The translations under genes were made by a program, and so were the position numbers. This document shows, one piece after another, positions 62,691 to 64,000 of a stretch of DNA of 64,000 bases. Source of the DNA: Ursus arctos (lineage: Eukaryota > Chordata > Mammalia > Carnivora > Ursidae). Location: NCBI RefSeq assembly GCF_023065955.2, contig NW_026623100.1, positions 14,237,001 through 14,301,000 on the forward strand. The letters run 5' to 3'. The number at the start of each line of letters is the position of its first letter. The stretch's first letter is position 1. The notes under the pieces were generated by a model, which worked only from the letters and a program-made list of their open reading frames with translations, made no database searches and had not been told where the DNA came from.

Positions 62691-64000
62691 GTTCAAATAC
62701 TGCAGACTTGGATGGAGCCATGTCTCCTCTGAACAAGTCCAGGGCACCTAAAAGAGTGTTTGGATAAGTATGTGAATTTCTGGGGTACCAGGGAGGCCCT
62801 TTGCCAAAAAGCAGCCCTATTCTTACCCTTATCCCCACCCTATCTCTGGTATTGCTTCATGGGATTTAGTCTGTTGATGTGACCTCTCCCTCCATTACCT
62901 GCCCCCCCTGAGGATGTAAGCACAGTATTTGGATCTTACTGCAGCTCCTCTCTCATCTTTTCTTAAGAGCCAATCTGAATAAGAGAAAGGAGAAGATGGG
63001 GAGAATAGAGACTCAATAAAAGGGTGAGTGACCCGGGGCAAAGCAAAGAGAAAGCAGAGACGTGGAACACTGCAGACATCCTAGCCCCAGAAAGTCCATA
63101 CAGAGAACTCAGAGGAAGTCACAAGAACTATCCCCAGATGACAGTGGAATTAAATGAATCAATATCTTTACCTGCATTATAGACTGAGGTCGTATTTATC
63201 GCTTTCAACAGAGCAGAATGATTTGCACAAGGAGAAAAGGAAAGCTTCCTCTTATCTCCTCTCGCCAGTCGGGAAGGACCTTCTGGGAAAGAGGACATTT
63301 GAAAGAGTTCCTTGAAGGAGAGAGAGGAAGATGCTTGGCAAATCTTGTTAGGGTGTGCTTTCTCCAAAATCAAGAGAAGGCACAGAAGATGTGGGGGTAG
63401 TCGGAGAGCAGTGAAGAATCCTTCCCTTGAGAAAATAAGGGACAGAGATGTTGGGAAGAAAAGATGCTAGCCCATGAGGGCGAGGGCCGTGAAAGGCTGC
63501 CATGCCGTAGGCGGAACAATTTTTCCTATGGAGGGTGGCCTGATTTCGCAATAGGAGGCCCCCACTTGGGAGTTTTGGAGGTAACGCGCTGGGAGACTGG
63601 TGCAGTTCCCTATGATATCATCCTAGGCCATCAGGAGACCTTGAAGTCTGAACACTTCTAAGTGTCCTTTATCTGCCCCAGTGGCCAGGCCTGAATACAG
63701 GTGAACTCACACTTAGGGCTGCGTTGAATAGAAGCTTTAAGCCAGGCGAGAGGGTCCTTGCTGGTAACTAGTTCATAGCTGGAAAAAAAAGAATTGCATA
63801 TTGGAAAGTGGTATGATTCCTATAATTCACCCAAGTCCAGAATTAAATATGAAAATGAGTAGAACAGTGAGTGAGTTAGCAGCTGAGAGGGAACAGAGAG
63901 AGGACAGGGGGCTGGTGACCAGGGGTGACTTTATCGAGAAGGTAGAACTGGACCCCAATATGCGTGTATGGGAACCATACTATGAGGGGACCAAGCCAGA
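62691..64000. other. Single-copy DNA, nothing recognised
   Basis: No repeat, RNA gene or supported coding frame was found up to the window end. Short overlapping frames only. Confidence 0.4.

Noticed and set aside
1..64000. Previously undescribed defence system, operon or multi-gene system
   Set aside because: The window is carnivore intergenic DNA with no gene cluster. The unusual content is regulatory-looking DNA and retrotransposon history, reported above.

Overview
This window is nuclear DNA of a placental mammal of the order Carnivora. The clearest evidence is a set of tRNA-Lys-derived SINEs (CAN SINEs) with the head GGCGCCTGGGTGGCTCAG and a CT-rich, A-rich tail. Several still have clean target-site duplications. 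The best-preserved copies, at 15573-15787 and 27930-28138, carry body and tail sequence I associate with arctoid carnivores (bears, seals and relatives). I see neither the young dog-type head (GGGATCCCTGGGTGGC) nor the cat-type body, so a bear-like or seal-like species is my best inference. Carnivore-type L1 3' ends, old L1M fragments, L2, MIR, MaLR-type LTRs and hAT/Tigger relics fit a mammal. No bacterial, phage or organelle sequence is visible.

No intact protein-coding gene or convincing coding exon was found. The one recognisable gene-derived sequence is a decayed retrocopy of the last part of CYP26A1 (retinoic-acid hydroxylase) at about 47290-47812. It has an in-frame stop, a changed residue in the haem-binding signature, a polyadenylation signal and an A-tail. 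Two minus-strand open stretches (105-621 and 45968-46330) and a fused 102-codon plus-strand frame (9959-10267) are not recognised and are listed with low confidence.

Layout: 1-8 kb is mostly single-copy DNA with old MIR, L2, L1M and LTR fragments. From 8.3 to 10.8 kb the DNA is AT-rich, low in repeats and dense in homeodomain-type ATTA cores. It leads into a strong CpG island at about 10.85-12.74 kb that ends in a TATA-like and octamer-bearing block. This is the best regulatory candidate: a promoter whose gene or lncRNA I cannot name. From 13 to 30 kb there is single-copy DNA with SINE, L1, hAT and L2 insertions. A long L2 spans 30.3-31.4 kb, and a second repeat-poor, conserved-looking block spans 32.7-33.5 kb. 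From 35 to 47 kb lie nested retrotransposons (L1 in L1, SINE in MER5, SINE in hAT) and a Tigger-like relic. The CYP26A1 retrocopy follows. From 49 to 56 kb there are many MIRs and two adjacent SINEs, and 57.1-60.4 kb is a long minus-strand L1 ORF2/3' region. From 61 to 62.5 kb a three-layer nest (L1, then L1 3' end, then SINE) can be dated by its duplications.

Overall this looks like an intergenic regulatory landscape rather than a gene cluster. Repeat families were assigned from remembered consensus features, and boundaries are approximate unless a target-site duplication fixes them. Conservation is inferred from composition only, because no alignment could be run.
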